The notes under the pieces: generated by a model
The model's input: only the letters and a program-made list of their open reading frames with translations
Database searches by the model: none
What the model was told of the DNA's origin: nothing
Translations under genes and position numbers: made by a program
From: Acidimicrobiia bacterium
Lineage (GTDB): Bacteria; Actinomycetota; Acidimicrobiia; Spongiisociales; Spongiisociaceae
NCBI GenBank assembly: GCA_021296345.1
Contig: JAGWAN010000018.1
Span: 1-38,547, forward strand
Length of the DNA stretch: 38,547 bases
Reading direction: 5' to 3'
In this document: positions 1-7,922 of the stretch, one piece after another
Layout of the letters: the number at the start of each line of letters is the position of its first letter
How positions within the stretch are numbered: the first letter of the stretch is position 1

Positions 1-203
1 AATCCTGCTTCTATAAGCGCCCGTGTGATGGTGCCGGAACCGGGTCCGATCTCGAGCGCTCTGGACCGCGCCGGATCACCTGCCTGGTCCACCATCTTGG
101 CTACCAGGTTGCGATCGGCCAGAAAGTGCTGTCCTAACCCCCTGCGAGGCGTTACCGCATACCGTCGCAACAGAGCTTCGATCTCGGAACGGGTCTGGCT
201 CAC
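1..203 (-). CDS. rsmA: 16S rRNA dimethyladenosine transferase RsmA/KsgA, N-terminal fragment
   Basis: The first 67 codons are present; the rest lies beyond the window edge. The N-terminus shows the KsgA hallmark GQHFLADRNLV followed by the SAM-binding motif LEIGPGSGTITRAL. The family dimethylates two adjacent adenosines near the 3' end of 16S rRNA during 30S maturation. The GTG start overlaps the stop of the upstream tatD-like gene in a GTGA junction, which implies translational coupling. The rsmI-(metG)-tatD-rsmA neighbourhood is a familiar actinobacterial order and supports the call. Confidence 0.93.
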   Translation of the reverse strand, partial: MSQTRSEIEALLRRYAVTPRRGLGQHFLADRNLVAKMVDQAGDPARSRALEIGPGSGTITRALIEAG

Positions 204-949
204 AGGTCGAAGACGCCGATCGCGCGCTCGCTGGTCAGCCGGGCCACCTCCGTTGCCTCCATCCCCCATATCCGCGCCAGGGCTTCGCCTGTAAAGTTGA
301 CGTAGCGGGGCTCGTTCGGGCCTCGCCGGTGGGGCTCCGGGGCCAGGTAAGGCGCGTCGGTCTCGACCACTACCCGTTCAGGAGGGATGACCGCGGCGCC
401 CCGCCGGATCGTATCGCCCGTGTGGTAGGTGACCGGTCCGGCAAACGAGAAGGTGACGCCCATCTCTAGGAACCGTTTGGACCACTTCGGCCCACCGGTC
501 CAGCAATGAAGTACTACCCACGGACCGGCCCCGTGCTCCTCGAGGACCTCGTAGATCTGTCTAAACGCGTCCCTGCAGTGAACGATCAACGGCTTGGCCA
601 TCTCCACCGCCATCCGGTGATGATCCACAAAGCTCTCCATCTGCGCCTCGGCGGGTGAGAGGTTGCGGTAGAAATCCAGGCCGGTCTCCCCGATGGCTAC
701 CGCCCCCTCCATTAGCGGCAGGAGCCCGTCCCTCTCAGTGTTCCACCGATCCGCTTCGTGCGGGTGCAACCCGGCCGCGTAGAAGGCCCGCCCGGGTGCC
801 ATTTGAGCGATCTCACGGGCAGCGACGCTGGAGGCCAGGTCCACCCCGGGCACCACCACGTGTCGCACATGTCCGGCCCGGTTGAGGAGGATGGCGGGGT
901 CACGGGTATCCATCTGGAGATGGCAGTGCGTGTCAACCCATTCGACCAT
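200..949 (-). CDS. tatD: TatD family metal-dependent hydrolase/DNase
   Basis: 249 aa, the usual length for a TatD/YcfH-type TIM-barrel nuclease. The metal-binding residues are all visible: DTHCH at residues 6-10, GETGLDFYR with Glu88, His124 in IVHCRD, His148 in VLHCWTGG, and VETDAPYLAP with Asp198. Family members are Mg/Mn-dependent 3'-5' exonucleases or deoxyribonucleases, probably acting in DNA repair or nucleic-acid turnover; the substrate is not certain. The stop overlaps the rsmA GTG start. Upstream lies a 350-bp gap where many actinobacteria carry metG. Confidence 0.92.
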   Translation of the reverse strand: MVEWVDTHCHLQMDTRDPAILLNRAGHVRHVVVPGVDLASSVAAREIAQMAPGRAFYAAGLHPHEADRWNTERDGLLPLMEGAVAIGETGLDFYRNLSPAEAQMESFVDHHRMAVEMAKPLIVHCRDAFRQIYEVLEEHGAGPWVVLHCWTGGPKWSKRFLEMGVTFSFAGPVTYHTGDTIRRGAAVIPPERVVVETDAPYLAPEPHRRGPNEPRYVNFTGEALARIWGMEATEVARLTSERAIGVFDL

Positions 950-1299
950 GGCGCGAGGGTAGCTACGAGCCGGAGGTCACCCGATGCCCTGGAACGCCAG
1001 CATGCGGCGCCGTACGGTCGAAGTGAACCGTCGTGTGGTCACTGCGTCACGCTGCCCGGCGCCGCCATTGCCGCCGGACCGCCGCCGTGCGGCTCAGGCT
1101 GTCGGCAGTGCGGCCGGGATCACCGCCACTGAGTCATACCGATTCGACGGCCGTCACCGTACTGAGACGGCGCAGAGAGCGAGATTCAGGCGCAGTTGCC
1201 TGGGCGGGGGTCGCGAGCGACGCGACACGGTGACGACCTCAACACCCCAAGTCGTCCGCGCCACAGTTCCTCCACGAGGGCCGACTGAGCCAAGCCGGA
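950..1299. other. 350-bp non-coding gap between tatD and rsmI
   Basis: No convincing reading frame, tRNA or strong hairpin is visible. Short open frames occur on the plus strand but have low-complexity Arg/Pro-rich translations typical of GC-rich noise. The gap sits where metG is often found in related gene orders, and I see no recognisable methionyl-tRNA synthetase remnant. It probably holds the promoter of the minus-strand tatD-rsmA pair. Confidence 0.5.
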
Positions 1300-2124
1300 T
1301 CACTCCTGCCGGAGCACCGCCTCGTAGAGAGTCCGCCGGGACATCCCCAGCCCGTCCGCTACCCGACGAACCGCCTCCGACATGGGCTCTCCCCCTTCGA
1401 TCCGGGCGTTGATCTCACCAACTGCCCTCTCGATGGGGGTGGCCCGGCCGGGGCTTCCCTGCACCACCAGCGTGAACTCGCCGAGGGGCCGCCTGCGGCT
1501 CCACTCCTCCACCGCCTCTCCGAGCGTGCCCGACCACACTTCTTCGTGCGCCTTGGTCAGTTCCCGGGATATCGTGATGCGACGGTCGTCGCCCAATGCT
1601 CCGGCGAGGGCGGACAGGTCCTGCACCACGCGGGCCTTAGCGGAGAACAGCACGATGGTACGGATCTCGGCCACCAGCGCGGATAGGCGTGCGGAGCGCT
1701 CCTTGCCTCTCCGAGGCAGGAACCCTTCGAACACGAACCGTTCTGACGGGAGCCCGGAAACGGCCAACGCGGCCACCACCGCGCTCGGACCCGGGATGAC
1801 GGACACCTCAGCCCCCACCCGGCGGGCGACCCGAACCGCGGAGAGGCCGGGGTCGGCGACTGCCGGGGTTCCGGCGTCCGAGATAAGCGCCACCGAAGCG
1901 CCTTCTTCGAGGAGCTGCGCCAGCCGGGCGGACCTGTCGGCCTCGTTGCCGGCGTGGTATGACTCGGGACGGGTTCCGACTCCCAGGTGGTCCAGCAGGA
2001 CCCGGGCCCGGCGGGTGTCCTCCGACAGGATGACGTCGGCCTCAGCCAATGCATCCGCCAGCCTCGGAGAGGCGTCACCGAGATGGCCGATCGGTGTCGC
2101 GCACAGGACCAGCCGGCCGGTCAT
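1300..2124 (-). CDS. rsmI: 16S rRNA (cytidine(1402)-2'-O)-methyltransferase RsmI
   Basis: 274 aa, of the TP-methylase fold. Family motifs are in order: CATPIGHLGD near the N-terminus, SEDTRRARVLL, ISDAGTPAVADPG, VIPGPSAVV and GEFTLVV, then the C-terminal helical domain ending MSRRTLYEAVL. RsmI 2'-O-methylates C1402 in the 30S decoding centre. I chose the ATG at 2124 because it is preceded by AGGGGCGG and begins at the conserved core; a longer open frame upstream overlaps the neighbouring gene. Odd point: the family's FYE(S/A)xHR segment reads LFSAKAR here, so two usually conserved residues are gone. The function call remains likely. Confidence 0.9.
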   Translation of the reverse strand: MTGRLVLCATPIGHLGDASPRLADALAEADVILSEDTRRARVLLDHLGVGTRPESYHAGNEADRSARLAQLLEEGASVALISDAGTPAVADPGLSAVRVARRVGAEVSVIPGPSAVVAALAVSGLPSERFVFEGFLPRRGKERSARLSALVAEIRTIVLFSAKARVVQDLSALAGALGDDRRITISRELTKAHEEVWSGTLGEAVEEWSRRRPLGEFTLVVQGSPGRATPIERAVGEINARIEGGEPMSEAVRRVADGLGMSRRTLYEAVLRQE

Positions 2125-2134
2125 TGACCGCCCC

Positions 2135-3565
2135 TCATGCCAGGTTGACCCCGAGCTGGGCGGAGATCTGGCGCCCCACCTCCGTGTCGGAAGCAACCAC
2201 CCAGGTGATCACACCCACGTCCCAGGAGATCATTGCATAGTCGGCGCCTTCCCACTCGGTAGCGGTGTCCACCACCCGGGAGGCGCCCACATCCATGCCC
2301 GTCCTGATCAGGGCCCGGACGGCAGCGTTCACTTCCGACTCGTCCACGAACGAGTCGGCCGCCAGCCGGACGGCGAAAGCCAGTTTCCCGGAGGCCGGCG
2401 CCCACAGCAGCTGGTAGCGATCCCCGCCCCATCCCTCGGCAGCTCGGGCGGCGTTGACCGGATCGCCGTGATGAGCCAGCAGGCCGCGCCAGCGCAGCTC
2501 GCCCCAGGTCCCTTCATCGACCACCTCGTACCCGCTGACCACCAGCCCGAACGGATCCAGTTCCACCGCGGGCTCTAGGGCCTTGTAGCGATCCGGGTGG
2601 AGAACCTGCTCGGTGGTCTCGGGCGGATGGTCGAGAGCCTGATCGAGGGCGGTGAAACCCCCTTGCCGGTACAGGTCGATGACCAGGGACGCACCGGCCC
2701 GGGTGGGGAAGCGAGCCGTTTCCACAATGAGCCGAGGGATCTCCTCCGGAGAGGATCCCGAACCTTCCCCCGAGTCTTCGACTTCCGCGGCCCGGCGCGC
2801 CTGGTCAGCGATGAGTGCTCGCCGCTCCTGTGACAACGACTCGACATACAACGTCTGGACCAAGATCGCCTCGCCCTCCAGCAAGGCGCGGTGGGCAGCC
2901 GAGCGATCCACGTTGCTCCCGTCCGCGGCGATAAGAGCTTCCACCAGGGACGGATGGCGCTGGTGGGACAGGGCCTTGGTCAGTTCTCCGACCAGTACCA
3001 GGCTCTGGTAATCATCCAGCGGGAGCAGATGTTCAGGGATCAACACCTCCATCTCGACCGGGTCGTAGAAAGGACTCGGCGGCGCGTTCTCGTGCCGCGC
3101 GTAGAAGGCCGCCAGGTCGGTGCCAGGGGAAACCATCCCCAGCAGCTCGAAGAAGGCCGACAGATGATTTATCCCGCCCGGGCCGAATCCGGCGCCGCCG
3201 GCGGCCAGGTGCCGGGCCGGGTACTCCACGGCGGTGATGGTCGCCACCCTGGGTCTCTCCTCGAAGGACCGGCCCCTGAGCGCTTCCACGGTGGCGACCA
3301 ATCCTTCGATATAAGCAACCTGGTTGGCGGGAACCTCCCACGGAGCCAGCGTGGTGGTCGTCGTGGGGACCGTGGCGGTGGTCGTGGACGAGGTGGGCGG
3401 GATGGTCGACGTGGTGGTCGCCGGGGGGAGAGTGATCGTAGAGGACGTACTGTCCGGTTCGATCGGAGGTGCGGGTTGCTCAGCGGAACATCCCGCGAGA
3501 CCCACCAACAGCGCCATCCACGCACCCGCGATCGCGATCGTGCGTAGCGCGGCTCCGGTTCTCAT
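2135..3565 (-). CDS. Lipoprotein resembling a gluzincin metallopeptidase with lost zinc-binding histidines
   Basis: 476 aa. A signal peptide ends in the lipobox LAGC (Cys26), followed by a Thr/Ser/Pro-rich linker to about residue 75, so the protein should be tethered outside the membrane. The remaining domain keeps features I associate with actinobacterial lipoproteins carrying HELTHALQDQ: the segment LVGELTKALSHQRH (191-204) aligns with that helix, ALLEGEA (227-233) matches the downstream glutamate helix, and PPETTEQVLHPDRY (314-327) matches the usual PPxSTEQVLHP. Both zinc histidines of HExxH are replaced (Gly193 and Lys197; Glu194 is kept), so I infer a non-catalytic pseudopeptidase. Its role is unknown, perhaps in peptide binding or assembly. 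It ends 10 bp before the rsmI start and may be co-transcribed with it. Confidence 0.72.
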   Translation of the reverse strand: MRTGAALRTIAIAGAWMALLVGLAGCSAEQPAPPIEPDSTSSTITLPPATTTSTIPPTSSTTTATVPTTTTTLAPWEVPANQVAYIEGLVATVEALRGRSFEERPRVATITAVEYPARHLAAGGAGFGPGGINHLSAFFELLGMVSPGTDLAAFYARHENAPPSPFYDPVEMEVLIPEHLLPLDDYQSLVLVGELTKALSHQRHPSLVEALIAADGSNVDRSAAHRALLEGEAILVQTLYVESLSQERRALIADQARRAAEVEDSGEGSGSSPEEIPRLIVETARFPTRAGASLVIDLYRQGGFTALDQALDHPPETTEQVLHPDRYKALEPAVELDPFGLVVSGYEVVDEGTWGELRWRGLLAHHGDPVNAARAAEGWGGDRYQLLWAPASGKLAFAVRLAADSFVDESEVNAAVRALIRTGMDVGASRVVDTATEWEGADYAMISWDVGVITWVVASDTEVGRQISAQLGVNLA

Positions 3566-3625
3566 TCCGGTGGGGAGGGTAGGAGGGTACTCAAAAAAGT
3601 CCAGTTGGCCCGATAGCCGGCAATG

Positions 3626-3827
3626 AACCCTGATTATTCATGTCCCCAGCACACCGATCCGCATCAGGCCACTTCAACCACGTCATTGCTAAGAGGACAC
3701 CCTCACCTTGGCGGTGAAGCCACCTCAGGAAGAAGTGAGGCTCTCCAATGGTTATAACCCCCGGTCAGGCGACCCGAAGTGCCATTGCCTTCTCTCCTGC
3801 AAACCCCGACCATGAATGATCGGGGTT
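3626..3827. mobile_element. MITE-like 202-bp element with terminal inverted repeats (copy 1)
   Basis: The left end AACCCTGATTATTCATG (3626-3642) and the right end CATGAATGATCGGGGTT (3811-3827) are inverted repeats matching at 15 of 17 positions. The interior is non-coding and contains small hairpins (TCACC/GGTGA at 3703-3717; CCTCA/TGAGG at 3723-3740). A diverged copy of almost identical length lies at 31245-31447; both share TCAGGCCACTTCAACC exactly (3664-3679 and 31284-31299). I see no clear target-site duplication and no transposase. It may be a non-autonomous transposon remnant. A structured intergenic repeat or RNA is the alternative. Confidence 0.6.
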
Positions 3828-3964
3828 AAGCCCAGATCGATCTGTGGTCGGCCAAGCCATCCCCGTCTTTTCAGCACCCTCCTAGTGGTTGATCCGCCCC
3901 CCGAATCCTCGCCCGACGGCCCGGCTACACCTTATGGACCGGAGTCCGTCCAGGCGACCTGTGA

Positions 3965-4009
3965 GTGGTCCGTCTGCCAAACAACTGGGCTACTTCACAG
4001 ACAGACCAC
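3965..4009 (-). terminator. Possible terminator hairpin downstream of the SDR gene
   Basis: GTGGTCCGTCTG (3965-3976) and CAGACAGACCAC (3998-4009) form a 12-bp stem with one mismatch and a 21-nt loop, about 50 bp past the stop of the minus-strand SDR gene. There is no T-run, so termination is only a possibility. The 3828-4056 stretch shows nothing else recognisable. Confidence 0.35.
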
Positions 4010-4056
4010 GGACTGGCAAACGGCCGCCCGGCCAGATCGATCAGCGGGGGGCGGTT

Positions 4057-4842
4057 TCAGTTGTCCGGGACGTCGTAGGTCTGGGCGGTCAGGGCGCCGT
4101 CGACGATCAGATTGACACCGCTGACATACTTGGCCGCGTCGGAGGCCAGATAGAGGAAGGCCTCGGCGATGTCTATGTCGTCGGCCAGGCGGTTGGCAGG
4201 TACGGCCGGGAAGCCTTCCCGTCGCCACTTGTCCATCAACTCCTCGCCCACCAGGTCCACCGACTGCTGGGTGTCGGCCGGTCCTGGGCTGACGCAGTTC
4301 GCCCTGATCCCGTACGCGGCGCACTCCACCGCGATGGCCCTGGCCAGCGAAACGAGCCCTGCCTTCGACACGCAATAGGCGGTAAAGCCACGCCCGTGGC
4401 CGAGCGAGACGATCGAGGCGGTGAACAGGATGACGCCGCCTCCGGTGTTCCGCATGGCCCTGGCCGCCTCCCGCGCCAGGACGAAGTAGGCGTCGAGGTT
4501 GACGGCCATGATCCGTCGCCACTCCTCGGTCGACATCTCGATGAACGGCGCGTCCGCCCAGGTGGCGGCGTTCGACACCATCACATCGAGCTTGGGATCG
4601 ACGGCCAGCGCCTGTGCCACGGCGTCTGAGCAATTGTCCATGTCCGACATGTCCAGACAGATCTTGTGGGGCACCGCTCCATGGGCCTCGATGGACGGGG
4701 CCGTAGCGTCCAGCCGTCTCTGGTTGTAGTCCACCAGGTAGACATGGTTGGCGCCTTCTTCGGCAAACCGTTGAGCCGTGCGCCGCCCGAACCCGCTGCC
4801 TGCGCCGGTGACGAAAACGTTCTTGCCCTCGAACCTCCTCAC
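4057..4842 (-). CDS. SDR family NAD(P)-dependent oxidoreductase
   Basis: 261 aa, classical short-chain dehydrogenase length. The cofactor motif TGAGSGFG is near the N-terminus, SNAAT replaces the usual NNAG, the catalytic Ser lies in TASIVS and the YxxxK pair is YCVSK; the C-terminus has the usual YVSGVNLIVDGA. The GTG start at 4842 is preceded by a strong GGAGGAGGG and overlaps the stop of the EthD gene (GTGA), so the two are translationally coupled. An Asp in LVDYNQ after the second strand suggests NAD rather than NADP. The substrate is unknown; pairing with an EthD protein suggests catabolism of an aromatic or alicyclic compound (inference). Confidence 0.87.
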   Translation of the reverse strand: MRRFEGKNVFVTGAGSGFGRRTAQRFAEEGANHVYLVDYNQRRLDATAPSIEAHGAVPHKICLDMSDMDNCSDAVAQALAVDPKLDVMVSNAATWADAPFIEMSTEEWRRIMAVNLDAYFVLAREAARAMRNTGGGVILFTASIVSLGHGRGFTAYCVSKAGLVSLARAIAVECAAYGIRANCVSPGPADTQQSVDLVGEELMDKWRREGFPAVPANRLADDIDIAEAFLYLASDAAKYVSGVNLIVDGALTAQTYDVPDN

Positions 4843-5204
4843 GAGCCCTCCTCCCAAGTCGAGGCCAATCCGGGCCCACGGTCCGGCGGTGGCACGATGA
4901 CATGCTCCTTCACCACCCAGAAGGTGCCGGTGGTCTTGGCGTAGCGGCCGACGTCCTCCCATGCGGCGGCGGCCTGCTCGGTCGCCGAGGCCCGGTCCCA
5001 CGCCGCGTCATCGTCATACCACTGCTCCACGAACGCTTCGGTCTCCAACTCGCCGCCAATCTTTCTCACCACCTCGGACACCACGTAACCACGCAGTCCC
5101 GGAAGCTGGGCGGAGATCGGAGCGTGGACATCGAACCAGTAGTCGAAGAACTGCTCCTTCGTGAAGTCGTCCCGCTTGTAGGCCGTCCCTATGAGTTTGA
5201 TCAC
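4839..5204 (-). CDS. EthD domain-containing protein
   Basis: About 121 aa, a ferredoxin-like (dimeric alpha-beta barrel) fold. The EthD signature is clear: FTKEQFFDYWFDVHAP followed by LPGLRGYVVSEV. EthD-type proteins accompany degradation operons, where some act as small lyases or accessory factors. Two adjacent GTG codons (5207, 5204) could start it; I prefer 5204 because GGAGG then sits 6 nt upstream. The gene is first in a two-gene unit with the SDR. The 210 bp between it and the divergent gene at 5415 must hold promoters for both directions; I could not single one out. Confidence 0.82.
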   Translation of the reverse strand: MIKLIGTAYKRDDFTKEQFFDYWFDVHAPISAQLPGLRGYVVSEVVRKIGGELETEAFVEQWYDDDAAWDRASATEQAAAAWEDVGRYAKTTGTFWVVKEHVIVPPPDRGPGLASTWEEGS

Positions 5205-5414
5205 CACGCACCTCCAGGCTCCCGGCAACTCACTGCCGAATCTATCAAAGCGCCCGGCCCGAGGCGGCGGCGGGGCGGGATATTGATGATTGGCACCATC
5301 CGGCACGGTTTCGCGAATAGGATCGGCCTCCGGATCCCGGAGGCGTCCGAAAGCGGGCACCGAGCGCTTGAACGGTCAACCACGGGGTCGGATTGCTGAT
5401 CGGAGAGGTCGAGT

Positions 5415-6578
5415 ATGAGGAGTCGGGCGCTGGGCCAGGTCATCCTGGGGCTGGTACTCGTGGCGGTTCTGGTATTCGTCATCACCAACCGGGACAGAGG
5501 TGACGACCTCGAGTCCGGCACGACCATCGCATCCACCGTTACAACGGCCGGGACGGCCGGGACCGCCGCCTCCGAGGACACCACCACCCCGCCGACCACG
5601 GCAACTTCCACCACAACCACGCCCACCACAACCGCAGCGTCAGTCGACACCACCGCGGCCACGGCCACAACCGCCGCGGCGACGACCGCCACCCTCGCCG
5701 ATACCGAGAGTCCGGAATACGCCACCGGACTGGCGGAGGCGCGCCGGACCCTCGGGCTCCTGGCCGAGGAAATGGAGGCGACCAACCGGGTCTTCGACAA
5801 CCGCTTTACGACCGGACCGGACCTCGGGATGACTGCTGACGCCATCTCTACCGTTATCGCTGGTGTCCAGGCACTGGCGGGACAGACCGCCGGGCTCCAG
5901 GTTCCGCCTGCCCTGGCGCACCTCCATAGCGAATCGGGAGGCCCCGTCGAGCAGGCCGCCCGCCTGGTCCCCCTGGCCGAGGCGGTCCTGGCCGGCCTCC
6001 GGCTCCCCTTCCCGGAGGACGGCTCCGCCCGTAGGGCCGCCCTCGCCGACTACAACACCGCCTCCGAGGAGTTCAACATCGCTATCAACAGGTTGATCGA
6101 CCGGGTCCGGGACGATGCCGAAAACCTGGGGGTCGCCACCGCGGAGGCGAAATCGGACGGGTTGACGGAGGACGCGGCTCTCTATCTGGAAGAACTGTCG
6201 AGCCTGGCCGGCACAGCCACCCGGCTCCTCGACGACCTCAACGATGCCAACCAGGCCTGGGAGGAGCAGCGGGCTATCGGTGCTTCCTACCGCCAGACCG
6301 AGGCCACCCTCCTCGACATCCTCGACAGGACCCGAGCACTCGAGGCCACGCTCCGGAACCTGACTCCGCCGGACGAACTGGCCGACCTTCACAGCGGACC
6401 GGGCGGCCCGGTCGAGCTGGCCGGTGAGCTGGCTGCTATGGCCGAGGACGTACTGGTGGGCCTTCGCGTCCCCCAACCGGACGACGGCGCCGACCGGCGG
6501 GCGGCCGCCGACGGGTACGCCGCGGTTGCCGAACGGTTGGACGCCATCGCCGACCACCTGATGAGCCAGAGCCGTTAG
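5415..6578 (+). CDS. Membrane-anchored Thr/Ala-rich protein with a duplicated helical domain
   Basis: 387 aa, no family recognised. One membrane segment lies at residues 7-25, followed by a charged stretch and a Thr/Ala/Pro-rich linker (about 36-95), so the rest probably lies outside the cell. The folded part is a tandem duplication: roughly residues 100-225 and 258-385 each end in a similar block, with LHSESGGPVE (170-179) matching LHSGPGGPVE (325-334), each followed by a hydrophobic helix and GLR(L/V)P, then (E/D)DG. The start has GGAGAGG upstream. It may be a cell-surface or envelope protein; no catalytic motif is visible. Confidence 0.75.
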   Translation: MRSRALGQVILGLVLVAVLVFVITNRDRGDDLESGTTIASTVTTAGTAGTAASEDTTTPPTTATSTTTTPTTTAASVDTTAATATTAAATTATLADTESPEYATGLAEARRTLGLLAEEMEATNRVFDNRFTTGPDLGMTADAISTVIAGVQALAGQTAGLQVPPALAHLHSESGGPVEQAARLVPLAEAVLAGLRLPFPEDGSARRAALADYNTASEEFNIAINRLIDRVRDDAENLGVATAEAKSDGLTEDAALYLEELSSLAGTATRLLDDLNDANQAWEEQRAIGASYRQTEATLLDILDRTRALEATLRNLTPPDELADLHSGPGGPVELAGELAAMAEDVLVGLRVPQPDDGADRRAAADGYAAVAERLDAIADHLMSQSR

Positions 6579-6610
6579 CCTCACCAACCGACCGTGCCAC
6601 CCGATCCCCG

Positions 6611-6625
6611 GCCCCTACGTGGGGC
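6611..6625 (+). terminator. Short GC hairpin after the duplicated-domain protein
   Basis: GCCCC-TACGT-GGGGC, a 5-bp stem with a 5-nt loop, lies 33 bp past the stop. No T-run follows, so this is a weak call. The rest of 6579-6732 shows no other structure; it carries the ribosome-binding site AAGGAG for the thiolase. Confidence 0.3.
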
Positions 6626-6732
6626 TAGTGGTCTAGGATCATTGACTGTCCATTCACCCGGTATCCCGGCCGGTCTACCGGCCTGAAACTCTCGCCCGTG
6701 GTGGGTGTTCGCGGTCGTCCAAAGGAGCGGGC

Positions 6733-7908
6733 ATGGTTGATACGGATCACGCGGTAGTAGTCGGGGCAGCTCGGACCGCCATCGGAACGTATGGAGGCTC
6801 GCTTGCCAAGATCGACGCCTACAAGCTCGGTGCCATAACGATCAAGGAGTCGTTGAATCGAGCGGGCGTCGAGGCCGGAGAGGTCGACGAGGTGGTCATG
6901 GGCCAGATCGGTCAGGTGGGCCCGGACGCCTACAACGCCCGGCGGTGTGCCCTCGAAGCGGGCCTTCCAACATCCACTACTGCCATGAACGTCAACCGGC
7001 TCTGCTCGTCAGGTCTGCAGGCGGTCATCACCGGCGCCCAGCAGATCATCCTGGGGGAGGCGGACATCGTTGTCGCCGGGGGCAACGAGAACATGAGCAG
7101 CCAGCCCTTCCTCGACTACCAGGCCCGCGACGGCTGGAGACTGGGGCCGCGGAAGTCCATCGACGGCACCCTGTCGCTGGTGTCGGACCCCTTCGGCGGG
7201 TACCCGATGGGCGTGACCGCCGAGAGGGTGGCCGAACGCTACAACGTCAGCCGCCAGGAGCAGGACCGGTTCGCCGCCGAGAGCCAGTACCGGGCCGCCG
7301 TCGCCATCAAGGAGGGCCAGTTCGATGATCAGATCGTCGGGGTCGACCTGCCCAAGGACGACCCGTTCCTCGTCGACGAGCACCCCAGGCCGAACACCAC
7401 CACCGAAAGCCTGGCCCGGCTCCGTCCGGTGTTCGTAAAGGACGGAACGGTCACGCCGGGGAATTCCTCGGGGATCAACGACGGCGCCGCCTCGGTGGTG
7501 CTCATGAGCGAGAAGGTGGCCGAGGCCCGGGGTAGCGAACCCCGCCTTCGCCTGGTGGCATGGGCGGTCAGCGGCATTGATCCGGAAGTGATGGGCTACG
7601 CGCCGGCGCTCGCCATCCCCAAAGCGCTCGGCAAGGCCAGCCTCACCCTCGACGACATCGACCTGATCGAACTCAACGAGGCGTTCGCCGCCCAGGCTGT
7701 CGCCGTGATACGGGACGCGGGCCTCGATCCCGACAAGACCAACGTCACAGGGGGCGCGATTGCGCTGGGCCACCCGGTCGGGGCCACCGGGACGATCCTC
7801 ACCATCAAGCTCATGCACGGCCTGGAGAGGACCGGAGGCCGGCGCGGAATCGTGACCATGTGCATCGGCGGTGGCCAGGGCATGGCGGCGATCTTCGAGC
7901 GCCCTTGA
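6733..7908 (+). CDS. Thiolase: acetyl-CoA C-acyltransferase
   Basis: 391 aa, the standard length for type II thiolases. The nucleophilic Cys91 is in NRLCSSG, NEAFAAQ marks the second signature, His347 is in GGAIALGHPVGATG and Cys377 in CIGGGQG, so the active site is complete. The enzyme condenses or cleaves acyl-CoA, in acetoacetyl-CoA formation or beta-oxidation. The start follows AAAGGAGCGGGC. It lies just ahead of the MoxR/VWA pair in the same direction with a 14-bp gap, so it is probably co-transcribed, although a functional link to them is not obvious. Confidence 0.93.
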   Translation: MVDTDHAVVVGAARTAIGTYGGSLAKIDAYKLGAITIKESLNRAGVEAGEVDEVVMGQIGQVGPDAYNARRCALEAGLPTSTTAMNVNRLCSSGLQAVITGAQQIILGEADIVVAGGNENMSSQPFLDYQARDGWRLGPRKSIDGTLSLVSDPFGGYPMGVTAERVAERYNVSRQEQDRFAAESQYRAAVAIKEGQFDDQIVGVDLPKDDPFLVDEHPRPNTTTESLARLRPVFVKDGTVTPGNSSGINDGAASVVLMSEKVAEARGSEPRLRLVAWAVSGIDPEVMGYAPALAIPKALGKASLTLDDIDLIELNEAFAAQAVAVIRDAGLDPDKTNVTGGAIALGHPVGATGTILTIKLMHGLERTGGRRGIVTMCIGGGQGMAAIFERP

Positions 7909-7922
7909 CCGTCTTAGACGGT

